Assembly (NCBI GenBank): GCA_033980235.1
Contig: CM067075.1
Location: 14,476,716 to 14,540,715 of the forward strand
Length of the DNA: 64,000 bases
Direction of reading: 5' to 3'
Source: Diadema setosum
Taxonomy: Eukaryota; Echinodermata; Echinoidea; Diadematoida; Diadematidae
Made by a program: the position numbers and the translations under genes. Numbering within the stretch: position 1 is the first letter of the stretch; the number at the start of each line of letters is the position of its first letter. A model generated the notes under the pieces. The model saw only the letters and a list, made by a program, of their open reading frames with translations, did no database searches and was not told the origin of the DNA. Below, piece by piece: positions 1-12,900 of this stretch.

Positions 1-335
1 ACAGCGCATCGAAATCATTAGGAGAACTAGTGGAATATCTGTCAGCTCCAACACAGTGTACGCCGCCGCTGACAACCGCCTTGAATTGAATTGCATTTTG
101 ACGCTACAAACAAGCTCATCTCCAGAAATTCGCTGGGTTCTTAATGGTGTCAGACACACATTGTCACCTCAGGAGCAGCACACGAGTGACAGCAGCCAAC
201 TGACAAGCAGGTGGTCAAGGACAGTCACACTCTATCCGACATCGAATGATGACGGCAAACTACTGACATGCATCGCGGGGAACACGGGGACACAGTCACT
301 GGACCTACAGGCGAGTGTAACGCTCAGCGTTGGAA
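1..335 (+). CDS. Exon: Ig-like domain
   Basis: Open from the left edge in the frame beginning at base 2. An Ig core is visible: cysteine in the ELNC strand, IRWVLNG tryptophan, and the second cysteine in LLTCIAGN. It ends at GGAA/gtgagt (phase 1). A possible acceptor AG at bases 3-4 would make the exon start at base 5; otherwise it extends beyond the window. Confidence 0.75.
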
Positions 336-3300
336 GTGAGTTTGACCATTGTTATTCGGTCACTTGCGTTATAAGGCTTTGGTTATATAATTATGTATAT
401 TATTGTATATTGATACATAATTATAATAACAGTGATAACAATAATAACGATATTATTATTATTGAAGGAAATAAAGCTGATCTTTTGTCCCACGAAGCGA
501 GGTAAACACGAAAGAATGAATACGACGTTTCGGCCGCGAAATCTACGAGCCTTCGTTTACCTCGCTTTGTGGGACAAAAGATCAGGTTTATTTCATTTAG
601 TTTCTACCACAATGATGAACATCTTCCGTACTATCATTATTATTGTTATCATTATTATTACCATTATTATTGCATATTCTTACTTTTATTGATGCAGCAC
701 ATACCAGCTGAAGCAGGTCCATTGCATGCTTCCATAAAATGTCTTCTGTTTCTCAAAGATCATTACGGAAAAACACAAGTTATGCTCAGTTTAAGGGAAA
801 ATGTATTCCAATGCTTTTGTTAATCATAATCAACTGTTAGAAGATAATTGTCATTTCTAGGAAGTTCCGTCAGTTCCTCCTCTACTCCACTGTTAATAGG
901 CCAAAAGTTTTCGCGAAGTGACGTTCCCCGCGTACGTCACTTTGCGAAACCACTGTTCGCTGTTTTCACTAAAATACGTCAGTTCGGATGATGTCACTAT
1001 ATCGTCATTGAGTGTATGTACAATGATGATACAGAAACCACTAAATCAAATCAAATCAAAAATAATTGAATATAGAGTTGAAAAATGATCATAACTCAAA
1101 AACCAAAAAATTCGAGAACTTTGCCACTTGCGTCAGTTTGCGAAACCAGCGACGAATTAAGCTATGATCGAGAGATATTGTCATCGGCAGAATCTTAATT
1201 TGTCTGTAAGATTTTTTGTTTTCTTATTGTGAGTGGATCGAAGGAATCATATGAAGAAAAATTATCATAAGATGTATGACGCTTATTCACAGAGTTGTGT
1301 TTTGGCCATATTAACTGATGGTGAGGGCGTTACAAATTAACACAAGTCAACATGCGTATCACATAGGTTAACATGGGCGTCACGGGGGGGGGGGGGGGTG
1401 CGCTGGGTGCGAACGCACCCCCCTCCCCCCTTCAGACCCTCAAAAAAAAAAAAAAAAAAAAAACACTTCAGTCTGCGAGCGACGTCAACGCCGGACGCTA
1501 AATAATTATTCTTTTTTTATTATTGTTATTATTTTTATTTTTGCACCAGGGACAAAAAAAAAAAAAAAAAAAAAATCGCCGGACTCTGGCAGCACTGATG
1601 TTATTTTACAGTGTTTACTATCTATCGACCGTAGTGTATCCGTACGGCATTTCACTCATTATCCAACGGATTGTTCAATTTCAATTCTGAAAATGCAAAA
1701 GCTCCGTCGCGTGGGAGGGGGACAATAAAGGCACTTTTCTCGTCTAAAAGTTGTCAATTTCATAACTGAAAATGCGAAATTTTTCGCACACAACAGGGCG
1801 AATAATACACTAACAATAAACATTATTACATCTATACACTAATATCTAATAATGAGAAAATTTAGTGCATAGATGGTAGCCTCGCGTCCTCGAGTGTGCC
1901 CCCTGAAACATACTTTTAGTAAACCCTACATTTTTCCTTTTCTTCTATGCTCATAAATAGATTGCTCGAACAATGCGATCACGTTTAAGCTTTTTTTATT
2001 ATTACATTTCGGACGAATGGCAAAGTAAAAGTAGCTCGCTCCCCCTGCCCGTACTTATAGTAAAATGAATAGTTTTCATAAGTTATGATCATAGTCCTTC
2101 GCAGTGATTTTTTTACCATGTTTAATTCCCTAGAAATTTGATTTAAAATTCTCTATAAACGCGACTTTTACACTCTTGATTTTACAAAAAGTCCCTACCG
2201 TGGGAGGGGGTATCCCCCTCCCACACCCTCCCCCGCTCGGTCGCTTTGCTCCCTCACCGAGGATCTCACACCGTCACATAATGTACCCCCCCCCCCCCGT
2301 ATAGTCTTTCATGGTGATTTTTTATTATGTTAAATTCCCCAGAAATTTGATTTAAAAATGCTTTGTAAATGCAACTTTATACTCTGTTTTTACAAAAAAA
2401 TCCGTACCGTGGGAGGGGGTATCCCCCTCCCCCGCTCGGTCGCTTCGCTCCCTCGCAGAGGATCTCACCGTCACATAATGTACCCCCATAATATCATGGT
2501 CCACAGTGATTTTTTTTCCACTATATAAAATGAATAGTTTTCATAAGTTATGACCATAGTCCTTTGCAGTGATTTCTTTTTATTATGTTTAATTCCTTAG
2601 AAATTTGAATTAAAATGCTCTATATAAACGCGACTTTTACACCCTTGTTTTTACAAAAAAAGTCCCTACCGTGGGAGGGGGTATCTATGTTTTATTCCCT
2701 AAAATTTGCTTTTAGATGCTCTACAAACGCGCCTTTTGTACTCTGCTTGTACAAAAAGTCCCTACCGTGGGAGGGGGAATGATACCCCCTCACACACCCT
2801 TCCCCCTCGATCGCTTCGCTCCCTCGCCGAGGATCTCACACCGTTTAATGTGCAAGATTTGCCCCCCCCCCAAACTAGCAGTGTTCCGACACGCTTGTGG
2901 GTGGGTGTGTGTTACTTTGTGTGTTTAATTAAAACATGGCTAATTTTCAGTTCCATACGTAAAGTACATGTAAACTTCCTGTAACATGTAGCCAATACTG
3001 AATAAAAAAAAATTAATGTCTCTAAGTATAACATTTAAAAAGATACTCTATCAAGTGTGCACCAGGGCCCCGTTGCTAGAAACTCGAATTGCGTTTTAAC
3101 ACAACTTTGCGTTTAAACGCAAGTCCTTTCAGCCACAGACTTGCGTTCAAACGCAAAGTTGCAAGAGATTTGGAGGACTTGCGTTTGCTTTTTGGAGTTG
3201 CGTTTAAACGCAAAGTTTCTAGCAACGGGGCCCAGATCGCACGATTTCACATCCAAAATATGTGTACATTGTAAAGGTACTGTATATAGAAAAATACTTT

Positions 3301-6300
3301 GAAAACAACTTATGCTTATGAATACGTGCCACTAGCAATATATGTATACAATCCCATGTATAATATGTACAATGTATAGTGTATATGTAAATGTACATGA
3401 TGATACAGGAGCCAATAAATCAAATAAAAAAAAAAAATCTCGCAGGTTACATTAAGTGTCAAAACGCACCCCCTTGAAAAAAAGCTGGTGACGTCCCTGG
3501 TTTCGATTCGATTACCTACAATTCGGCTACGTTACTATCAAATTATGATTAAGCCTAATACTTGTATTTCACTTCCGTGCGGTACGATGGACTGTGAGAA
3601 GAATAAACCTATCCATAGGACTAACATTTCTGAGCCGGACTCGTCTAAATTCAACGAACATTAATTGTGAAGTAGCTTACTGTGAGCTTATACCACGACA
3701 TTGAGCGCCAATAAATAAACTGTTGCAGAGAGATTTTTTGAAGCTATAATATAATTATGCCTAATGTAAATCTGTCCTGAGGAAATGGCCGTTGTTTCTT
3801 CTTTTTTTTCCCGCCTTTTCCCGTAAATTTATCCATTCAGATTTACCAGATACCCCTTTGGATGTTGAGGTGTTGGATGATTTCACTACCGCAACCTCTC
3901 TAATGGTGACCTGGAAGCCGGGGTACTCCGGCGGGCAAGCACAGTCATTCACCGTAGAAATATGTCAGCTGATGGGGCTCACACACTGTGTGGTGTCCAA
4001 TGTCAACACGCCAGGATTACAAATTAACCATCTACAGGCCTCATCCTTGTACAAGATTTCTGTATCTGGTCGCAATATTTATGGGAGCAGCAGTATCAGC
4101 GCGATTGTGCATGCATCCACTAAACGTAAGGCAGACTATTTCAGATACGAAATAGAAATTATACAAAGCTATCAAGATTATTTATCACTTCAGTTTCAAT
4201 TGTGCTGCAGTCGCAGCATGGACGCTGCCAGTCGACGCATTGAAGTTACTATTGTACAGTCGTTATTGCCTATCAGTAATCGCAAAATGGAAACTGACAG
4301 AATTAAAGAAGTACACATAGCATAGAGTGTCCATCCAACGGGTTGCATCAACAATGTTTTGCCCACACTGTTAGAACAGCTTGACACGACTTCGCTGCAT
4401 GATAATCCAACTCGCATTGCTCAGTGTTTGTTCAGACGAGCACTCTGTATTCAAAGAGCGCGTGATTACGAGCAACAATGAAAAAAGGCAATGTGGCCCT
4501 TTAAAGTTTTCAGTCTGTCGATCTTCACAGGAATAATTAGAGATTAAGGGACGTCGTAGCTAACAAGATTTAACAGGATTAAAAAGAAAACACACGTATT
4601 TTCGACTTATCGTTTGTCTTCCTATTATTTTGATCACCAACTATTTGTGTTTCTTTGCTTGCATCATTATCAAATCTTCAGGCATAACACGAATTTGAGA
4701 AACACTTTTTAATATACCACATCTTATTTGCAGTGACACAACTTTCTGTCCCCAAAACATTAAGTTTTACAAGAATTCTTTAGGATGATTGAAAATGTTG
4801 TTTTATTACACTCTGATTTGTTGTAAATACATTAAACCAGTGATGATAGAATTGAAAACAGTATAAGAAACAGACGATTGCCTGCATGATACACAAACCC
4901 AACAGACGAAAGGAAAAAAAAAAAAGCAACCCGTAGGAGCCAACGAAAGTGCCGCCAATGATATAATCACTGTACATGTCAAGATAGTCCGGACATCGAA
5001 ACATGGCGTGTATACACCATTGATGGCTGTTAAGTATCACTTTCAAAAAGCTCAATAGATTGACTTATTGTACTTTGTTAATTAATGATGCCTTCTCAAT
5101 AAACCATGACCCTGATGAAGCAATGTACAGCTAAACCAAATCTACCTCAGCTCTCCTTGACTCGTAACCGTGAATACGTTAGGTATATAAAATTCCACAA
5201 AGTCATTGACTGTACACTTATAGGGAAAGTACCGACGATCGTATTAATTTTCACATTATATAGTACGTAAATTGACATCTTCATGTGAAGATTTCTGGAA
5301 TTCATTGTTGTCCGTAAGCAGAAAAAAAAACACAATACTGTGAAAACCCCCAAATAAAGTGAACTTAATGTCATCACCCTCGTTCATTTTGAATTGTCAT
5401 AAATGTTGAAAACATACTTATTCCTCATCCCAATCAATATAAACTCTGTAACCATTATAACCAATTTATAGTTGTTCAAAATGTTAAAGTTTGAAAATCA
5501 TTCTTAATAACTGTCACGATTTCGTTTCAGCTTATTCACCAAACGAATACGGTAAGTGTACACTCTATACGCAGAGCTATCCCATTTGTGTGTATGTGTA
5601 TGTTGTGTTGTGTGTTAATGTTAAGTGTGGTGGTGTGTGATGGTGTATATATGATTTTATGTGTGAGGGTCCGAATGGATGTGCGTGTGTGTGTGTATGT
5701 GTGTGTATGTGTGTGTAATGGTGTATGTGTGCGTGGTGATGGTGGTTTGTGTGTGGTGAGTTTGAATGAAATAAAAATGAAAAGGCTAAGTTTTGTTTCA
5801 GATTTTCTATCCCGCAGTGAAGGTGTATGTCAAGCTTTGTGTACCTCATAGGCTGATTTTTATATCTTTGATATTAAAGGCCAAAGTAAAGAATTGTTAA
5901 TGGGAAAAACAAACTAATTGGCATTATCCGAAAATGATATTTAGTATTCTCAAATTACACATTCTGTTATTGTTAAACGAAACATTGCAGGCGTCCATGC
6001 GACCTACGACGATGTAGAGGGCGTCGTCACACTAAAAAAGTCGAGCGAGTCGTCAGTGACATTACCACCAAACGTCTGCTTCCGGTTCATATTCCAAGAC
6101 TCTATGATGTCACAGGAAAGTGGACAAGAGCTCGAGGGACTTTGCTTTCGTGTGACTGACCGATACGGGCACAGGATCAAGTTGTCTCCCGACACAACGT
6201 GGGCGGATGCTCTCTTCGTGGCTTGCGAAAATGACACTAATTGTAGCGCGCCCTCTCAAGTTCAACTTGAAGCTGACACAGAAAGTGGCAGCTCAAGTGG

Positions 6301-6638
6301 TATGTTTTACCATGGACCTACTACAATACATGTATTTTGTTTTTGATAGTACTGTGCGTTTACTTTCGCAGCTATGAGATTAAATGCAAACCAAAAATTC
6401 AAGAATTAGACAATGAAATCGAATCGAATCGAATTGAGGTGCAGATAGCTTTTAAAGTCATTTGAGCGGACCTTGCTGCTCACTGTTATATCTGACGTAG
6501 AAAAACATGAAAACGGGAACAGGCATACTATTGTGAATTTCTTTTAACAACAAATGACATAAATAGACTTTTCTGGCTTGCTAAAGATTTATCTAGTGCC
6601 CTCGGTTCTTCGAAGAAAAGGAATAATCATTATATATA

Positions 6639-6676
<38 letters not shown>

Positions 6677-6873
6677 TATATTTATATATATATAATCAAG
6701 AGTAAAAACTTAGGAATAAAATAAAAACACCGCACCGCAGGAGCCGTTTTTTTTTTTTCTTGTTGTTGCTCCTACGATGTTCTTCTTATTTGACTCCTAA
6801 GTTTTTACTCTTGATATCTATTTATTACACACCGACGCAGAACTTTCATATTTTGATTACTGTACGTATATAT

Positions 6874-6917
<44 letters not shown>

Positions 6918-9900
6918 GTTGATTTCACGTGTTATTGGCTCCATGAAGAATTGAAGAAACAAACTGGTTATGCCTTTTTGGCCAATTAAGAATTAATATT
7001 TTCGACTCGAATTTTCGGCGTCCTACACCTTCATCAGAAGGCATGGGACGCCGAAAATTTGAGTCGAATAAATAATGCTTTATTTGCCAAAAATGCATTA
7101 CCAGTTTGTTTCTTTATTTATATATAAAGAGAGAGAACGAGAGAAATTGACGTATGCATAATGTTACATAATGTTTAAGTTTTATGACCAAAGATTGATT
7201 CTTAATTTTCAGATTCATTATGATACTTCGACGTGATGGAAATACATTTCTGCACTGTGCTCGAGGACCTTAAGTACGATTTCTGGGCATGTTAACCATT
7301 AAAATGATTTTTAATGATGCGTATAGACATTACTGAAGATCTAATTTGTCGTCGAAGAAGAGTTGAATGACTACCGAGATATTCAAATCGTATGCTGTGT
7401 TGTTTGTCTTTCGAAGCTCTTTCCGTCGTCGCTGTAACAAGTGTCATCGTGATCATAGGACTGATTGTCATCATTGTTCACCTCGTCAAAAAGTACAAAG
7501 GTAGGTTGACGACCTTTTACATGTTAATCTAGTAAAAGAGAGAGAGAGAGAGAGAGAGTGTGTGTGTGTGTGTGTGTTACAGTGGTTTTGTATATGCTAG
7601 ACAATTTCCGTTACAGCTTCAGGATTTATCAAACTTAGATTTAAAGCGTAAAAAGACTGTCCGTTTCGCCGGAGAGTCTTTATGAGGCCCCATCCATTTT
7701 AGTACTGTTCAAGCTTAAGCGCTCACGATGGTGGTCTCCTGCATTCAATTATCTATGTTTTTTTGCAAGTTTCTGTATATGTATACTGTTCATGTATATT
7801 GCTTATGTGTATCTATTTGTGTAATGCTATGTTATCATTTTAAACCACTGTTATTCTTTGTTTTTGTGCTTTTGAATTTTGTACTCAATTTGTATTTGAT
7901 TGAATGCAGAGATAGATCAAATCAATCGTTCATATCATTCAATAAAAGGACAAAATCGTCACAGCTGTCCCATTACTTCAGGTGTATAGGATGCATTTGC
8001 ATTCATTTTCCTACATTTTATCATGATGTTTGTAATCATGCCGTCCCCTGTACTACGAGGCAACATACTCTGTCCTTTGGACAGGAAGTAAAACGGAGGT
8101 CCAGTGCGTGAGAGTGTCACAACATGCACGTGAAAGTTCCCGCCTCATTTATTTATTGCAAAAACCAGTGTACTCCCGTTACAACGAAGTCCTCGGTCCT
8201 CAGTTTTCATTGGCTTTATTTCTTTATAACAGCTGAACAGCAGCAGACATTTTATGGCACTGGGCGCAGCCATGAGCTCAAATTGCGGTGTCTCAGCCGA
8301 CCCCCCCCCCCCCCCCTGCTCTCCCCGACCCCACGGGCAACATGTTTATCGCGCACTTGTAACAAAGGTTCGCGCACTAAGCAAGCATTCGCGCACTCAG
8401 TACGAGACGCCCATTGGCTAAAGCAACCATGCATCAGTTTTTCATTCTGCGCGCGTGCTAATGTAGGGAGAGGGGTGGGGAGTGCATGGGAAGGGGGGGG
8501 GGGGGCGGCTGAGACACCGCTTAATGGCGCTGCCCATGCCAAAAATACACATAGCGCGTCACAGAATCGGTCAATAGACCATAGAGCTGTATATAATAGA
8601 GCTCTATGGTATAGACCGATTCGGGTTCGTTGAGGGCAGCAGACAATTTGTGGCACTGGGCGCAGCCATAAGCTCATTTTGAGGTGTCTTAGCCGACCCC
8701 CCTCCTCTCCGGCTCTCCCCCACCCCCGGGCAACATGTTTATCGCGCACTTGTAACAAACAGCGTGTTTCTACAGAACCCCAAATTCCGGGTCTATCGGA
8801 TTGTATCCGATAGAGGGGGCTGTAGAAACACACCAGTAACGGTTTCTTTCCGATGCAGATTCCGATACCGATTCCGCTTAACTTAACCGTCTAATGAGGT
8901 GGTTCTTTCCGGGGCAGTTTCCAGTGTCAGCGCTGTAGAAACACGCCAGGTTCAATAATCCGATACTGACCCGGAAGACAATCACCAGTTTGACATACAC
9001 GTGTACGGTATGTAATGTGGCCATGACTTTTATGTGCATGCATGTTGCAGCTATTTAGGATCTATCTTACGTTGAATAGTTGGGTGTCTCCAACACGTCC
9101 GAGTATCAGGTTCTAACGTTACTAGTCACAATTTGCCTCAGATTTGACAAACTTGTAAAGAAAATACTCTGAATTTTAACATAAAGAAAAGACACACGAA
9201 CAGGGGCAGGGGTGTTATTTACACAGTTGCGCTGTGATTTTAAAACCAAGACAACTAACACTAGAATGTTAGATCTAGTATTAACCGTTTTCATATTCTC
9301 TAACACTGTTAGGCCTAATACTTTTTAACGTTAGATTCGAGCTACTAGAAGTTATAGTTCTACGAGTACGACTTTTAAACTTGTTACATTCTAATTGACA
9401 ATACTACACTAACTAGCGCTAACAATAGGCCTACGTGTGAGATGCACATAGAATCTACAATAGGGGTCTATTAAAAATAGATATTCTCTACTCTAGGCCT
9501 AATACTTTTTAGTTCGGAAAAGACAAACTCTAACATTAAAGTCTAGCATTAGCAAACTAGTGTTTGATAGGGTTTGTTTTACGAACTTTTTGTCGTTATT
9601 CTAAAGGTTCGTTACTAGAGTCTAGTTTGTATTAATCCGACAAAGAATCAAAAAGAAATATGGATCTTGGTAGGGCCTATAAAAATACGACGTTTCGTTA
9701 GTCCGAAAATGAAAGGAAATTCAAACATTCATTTACTGAGTATCGAAACATTTTGAAGCACATTTTGTCAATCCAAAAGTGGAAAAAGTGAGTCCACTTG
9801 GGGTGTAACGTTAGAATATATGTCTAGTTAACGTTAGATTTTTTAGAGGCAAGGTACCTAGGCCTACCTAACAAACTTTACGGTACCGTACGTTACAATC

Positions 9901-12900
9901 AACGCTATCTAGGACTAATGCACTTGTCAATGTAATGACTCACCCCACTACCCCCGGACATGGGTGCGTCATTTCCTCGTTTGGTCCGTCAAATTTGTGA
10001 CCCAGGTGTTCGTCATTTTACCAGCTTTGTCCGTCAAATTTTTGACCGAGGGGTGCGTCAAAATCCCATCATTGTCAGTCAAAATTTTGACCGAGGGGTG
10101 CGTCATGGTACGTCACTTGGCTATGGAAAATAACACGCAATTTTGCACGCTGGATACACGTACCGCGAGTGAAATTACAGTGAGCGCTTTCCCGCGGCAA
10201 GTGAAAATCAAAGTCGGGAAGCGTTTTGGAATAAGAGGAAAAAATGCTTGCCAGAATCTGGCAAGCGAAGAATTTAAAAGCCACCCTTTCTCCTGACATT
10301 TTCCCTCCAACAAACCCATGAAATCATGCATACTCAATCTCAAACCAGGGACTGTTCAGCGATGTAACAACTTAGTTCAATCTTTCCTGTCGAAACGGCA
10401 GCAGAGGAATTGCCTGCTGCATGCCATTTTCTGCTCGCGGGATAGCCCGACCAGCTGGCCAGACGCGCGCGCGACGTTAGATGTGCGAATCTCTACGTAC
10501 AGCGACTACTAGTAGTAGGCTGTAGTTACGCAGTACTCGAGCGGGAATATGAATGCCGTGGCGTGGTGTGTACACCTACTACCTGCGCTGCAGCAGTATG
10601 CATCCACCGCACTAGCAATGGCCGCGCACACACAGCGCAAATTCTGCACACATGTTATTGTGATTATCATGTATGGATTGCATGCACAGAATACATACCG
10701 GTACTATACGGAATATTATAAAATGGGTTCAAGAATGTAGCCAATAGGAAGCTCTGAAATGAGACACACCTCCTTCCTTTACTTCAGTACTATTGCACTG
10801 CCTGTAATCCTATGGTAGATTGCCGATCGTCTGTGCGCGCGGCGGCTCCTTTGATGAATTGCATGCATATGCGTACGCGCTGTCAATCCTGTAAACAACT
10901 TCTAGTTCGGGCTGCCGGCCGGCCGGCCTGTCTTCCCTTGTGCATAACATATGTGGCGTACGTACGTATACTGTACTATACTAGTATACATATACACTTT
11001 GTACAGTACAGTAGACCAAGCGTTATGGGACCGGACGCGTACATGGAGTCACTTTGAAGAGCAAATCCAACGATTTAGCAGGTTAATTCTCACGCCGTTT
11101 TCAGAGTATGTTGTCTAGTAGGCCTATATGAGGAGTCTATATCAAGTCTTTAAGGTAAAGGGTGCATATTCTATGTAAAATAAGTAAGTTTTCATGCGGG
11201 TGTCCGGAAACCCAACCCCCCATTATACTTATACTGTATGTGCGGGACTTCCGCGAGTGCGACGTGCGTAAAAGTTTGGGACGAACATCTTCGGACGTCT
11301 TGACCCACAAAGGTACGTGAAAAACGCTGAAAAATGATGTTAGTTTTCGAATTTTCGACCCATTTTATAAAACAAATGATGCACAGGATTATTTCGTGGC
11401 GTTAGTGTAGGCGTAGCTCACTCTCGGGTATTTACAATGTAGTGCAACATGCACTCGGCTTCGCCTCGTGCATGTTTCACAATTGTAAATACCCTCGAGT
11501 GCACTACGCCTACACTAATGCACTCTATCCTGTGCATCATTTGTATATTATAAAATGGGTTCAAGAATGTAGCCAATAGGAAGCTCTGAAATGAGACACA
11601 CCTCCTTCCTTTACTTCAGTACTATTGCACTGCCTGTAATCCTATGGTAGATTGCCGATCGTCTGTGCGCGCGGCGGCTCCTTTGATGAATTGCATGCAT
11701 ACGCGTACGCGCTGTCAATCCTGTAAACAACTTCTAGTTCACGTAATTCGGGCTGCTGCCGGCCGGTGGCCGGCCGGCCTGTCAGTGCATAACATATGTG
11801 GCGTACGTACGTATACTGTACTATGGGCTATGTACACTTTGTACAGTACAGTAGACCAAGCGTTATGGGACCGGACGCGTACATGGAGTCACTTTGAAGA
11901 GCAAATCCAACGATTTAGCAGGTTAGTTCTCACGCCGTTTTCAGAGTATGTTGTCTAGTAGGCCTATATGAGGAGTCTATATCAAGTCTTTAAGGTAAAG
12001 GGTGCATATTCTATGTAAAATAAGTAAGTTTTCATGCGGGTGTCCGGAAACCCAACCCCCATTATACTTATAGTAATACTGTATGTGCGGGACTTCCGCG
12101 AGTGCGACGTGCGTAAAAGTTTGGGACGAACATCTTCGGACGTCTTGACCCACAAAGGTACGTGAAAAACGCTGAAAAATGATGTTAGTTTTCGAATTTT
12201 CGACCCATTTTATAAAACAAATGATGCACAGGATTATTTCGTGGCGTTAGTGTAGGCGTAGCTCACTCTCGGGTATTTACAATGTAGTGCAACATGCACT
12301 CGGCTTCGCCTCGTGCATGTTTCACAATTGTAAATACCCTCGAGTGCACTACGCCTACACTAATGCACTCTATCCTGTGCATCATTTGTATACTATTGTC
12401 GTAGCAGCAGCGTGATGTACGGTGAATGACAATACGGTGCTTACATGGTAAGGGAAACTTGCCGAAACTTTTACAAATTATGTGTACGAACCAAAAGAAA
12501 ATGAAATTGCTTGAATAAAACGTATGCAAAAATCGTTTCAGTATTTACGGGGGTGCGTCACATGTACCGAGGATGTCCGTCACAAAAGTGACCGAGGTGT
12601 GCGTCACTTTCAACGTGTTGTCCGTCAAAAAAGTGACTGTGGTGTTCGTCACTTGCAGCCATATGTCCGTCAAAAAAGTGACTGTGGTGTCCGTCAAAAA
12701 CCCCGTGTGGTCAGTCAAAAAATGACCATGACGCACCCATGTCCGGGGGTAGTGGGGTGCGTCATTACATTGACAAGTGCATAACTTCAGTCTAACGTTA
12801 ACCGTTAACTGTTTTGTTAGGCATCCTATAAACAACGGCTAGGTCTACTTCTGTTCTAAAATCTAACGTTGACTTGGAATATAACCAACAGTTCTTTAAT

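Larger units (their letters stand above)
336..3840 (+). other. Intron between Ig and FN3 exons
   Basis: No coding signal. It holds a hairpin just after the donor, poly-G and poly-A runs (about 1384-1398, 1441-1463, 1554-1575), a short degenerate repeat array at 2040-2860, a hairpin MITE at 3064-3234, and two A-rich retroelement-like tails ending in AAATCAAATC-type repeats near 1040-1065 and 3405-3437. Confidence 0.7.
10714..12389. repeat. Tandem direct duplication, unit about 832 bp
   Basis: 10714-11545 and 11546-12389 are near-identical in the same orientation, starting tattataaaatgggttcaag. The second copy carries small indels, for example an extra block in the ccggccggtggccggcc segment and a shortened tatact segment. 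The two small open frames at 10812 and 11644 are the same non-coding stretch duplicated. Confidence 0.85.
9918..12782. mobile_element. Inverted-arm element with iterated CCGTCAAAA motifs
   Basis: The arm starting atgcacttgtcaatgtaatg is inverted at 12727-12782. Inside each arm lie several iterations of a 35-55-bp motif of the form CCGTCAAAA..TTTTGACCGAGG-GTGCGTCA (9965-10110 and 12550-12725). The centre contains the duplicated 832-bp unit. Diverged similarity between the outer flanks continues past the arms. No coding region. Confidence 0.6.

Noticed and set aside
1384..1575. Possible telomeric or regulatory G-tract
   Set aside because: The poly-G, poly-C and poly-A runs recur at many junk-repeat remnants in the window and look like retroposon or sequencing-prone homopolymers.
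5577..5851. His/Thr-rich and Cys/Val-rich frames on opposite strands
   Set aside because: Both derive from the TG-rich microsatellite.
8124..8833. Overlapping open frames of 169 and 193 codons on opposite strands
   Set aside because: They run through the two MITE-A copies and poly-C/poly-G tracts; proline/glycine-rich low complexity and TIR symmetry explain them.
10812..11958. Two similar small proteins (81 and 104 codons)
   Set aside because: The same non-coding segment duplicated in the 832-bp direct repeat; they differ by frame-disturbing indels, so there is no coding constraint.
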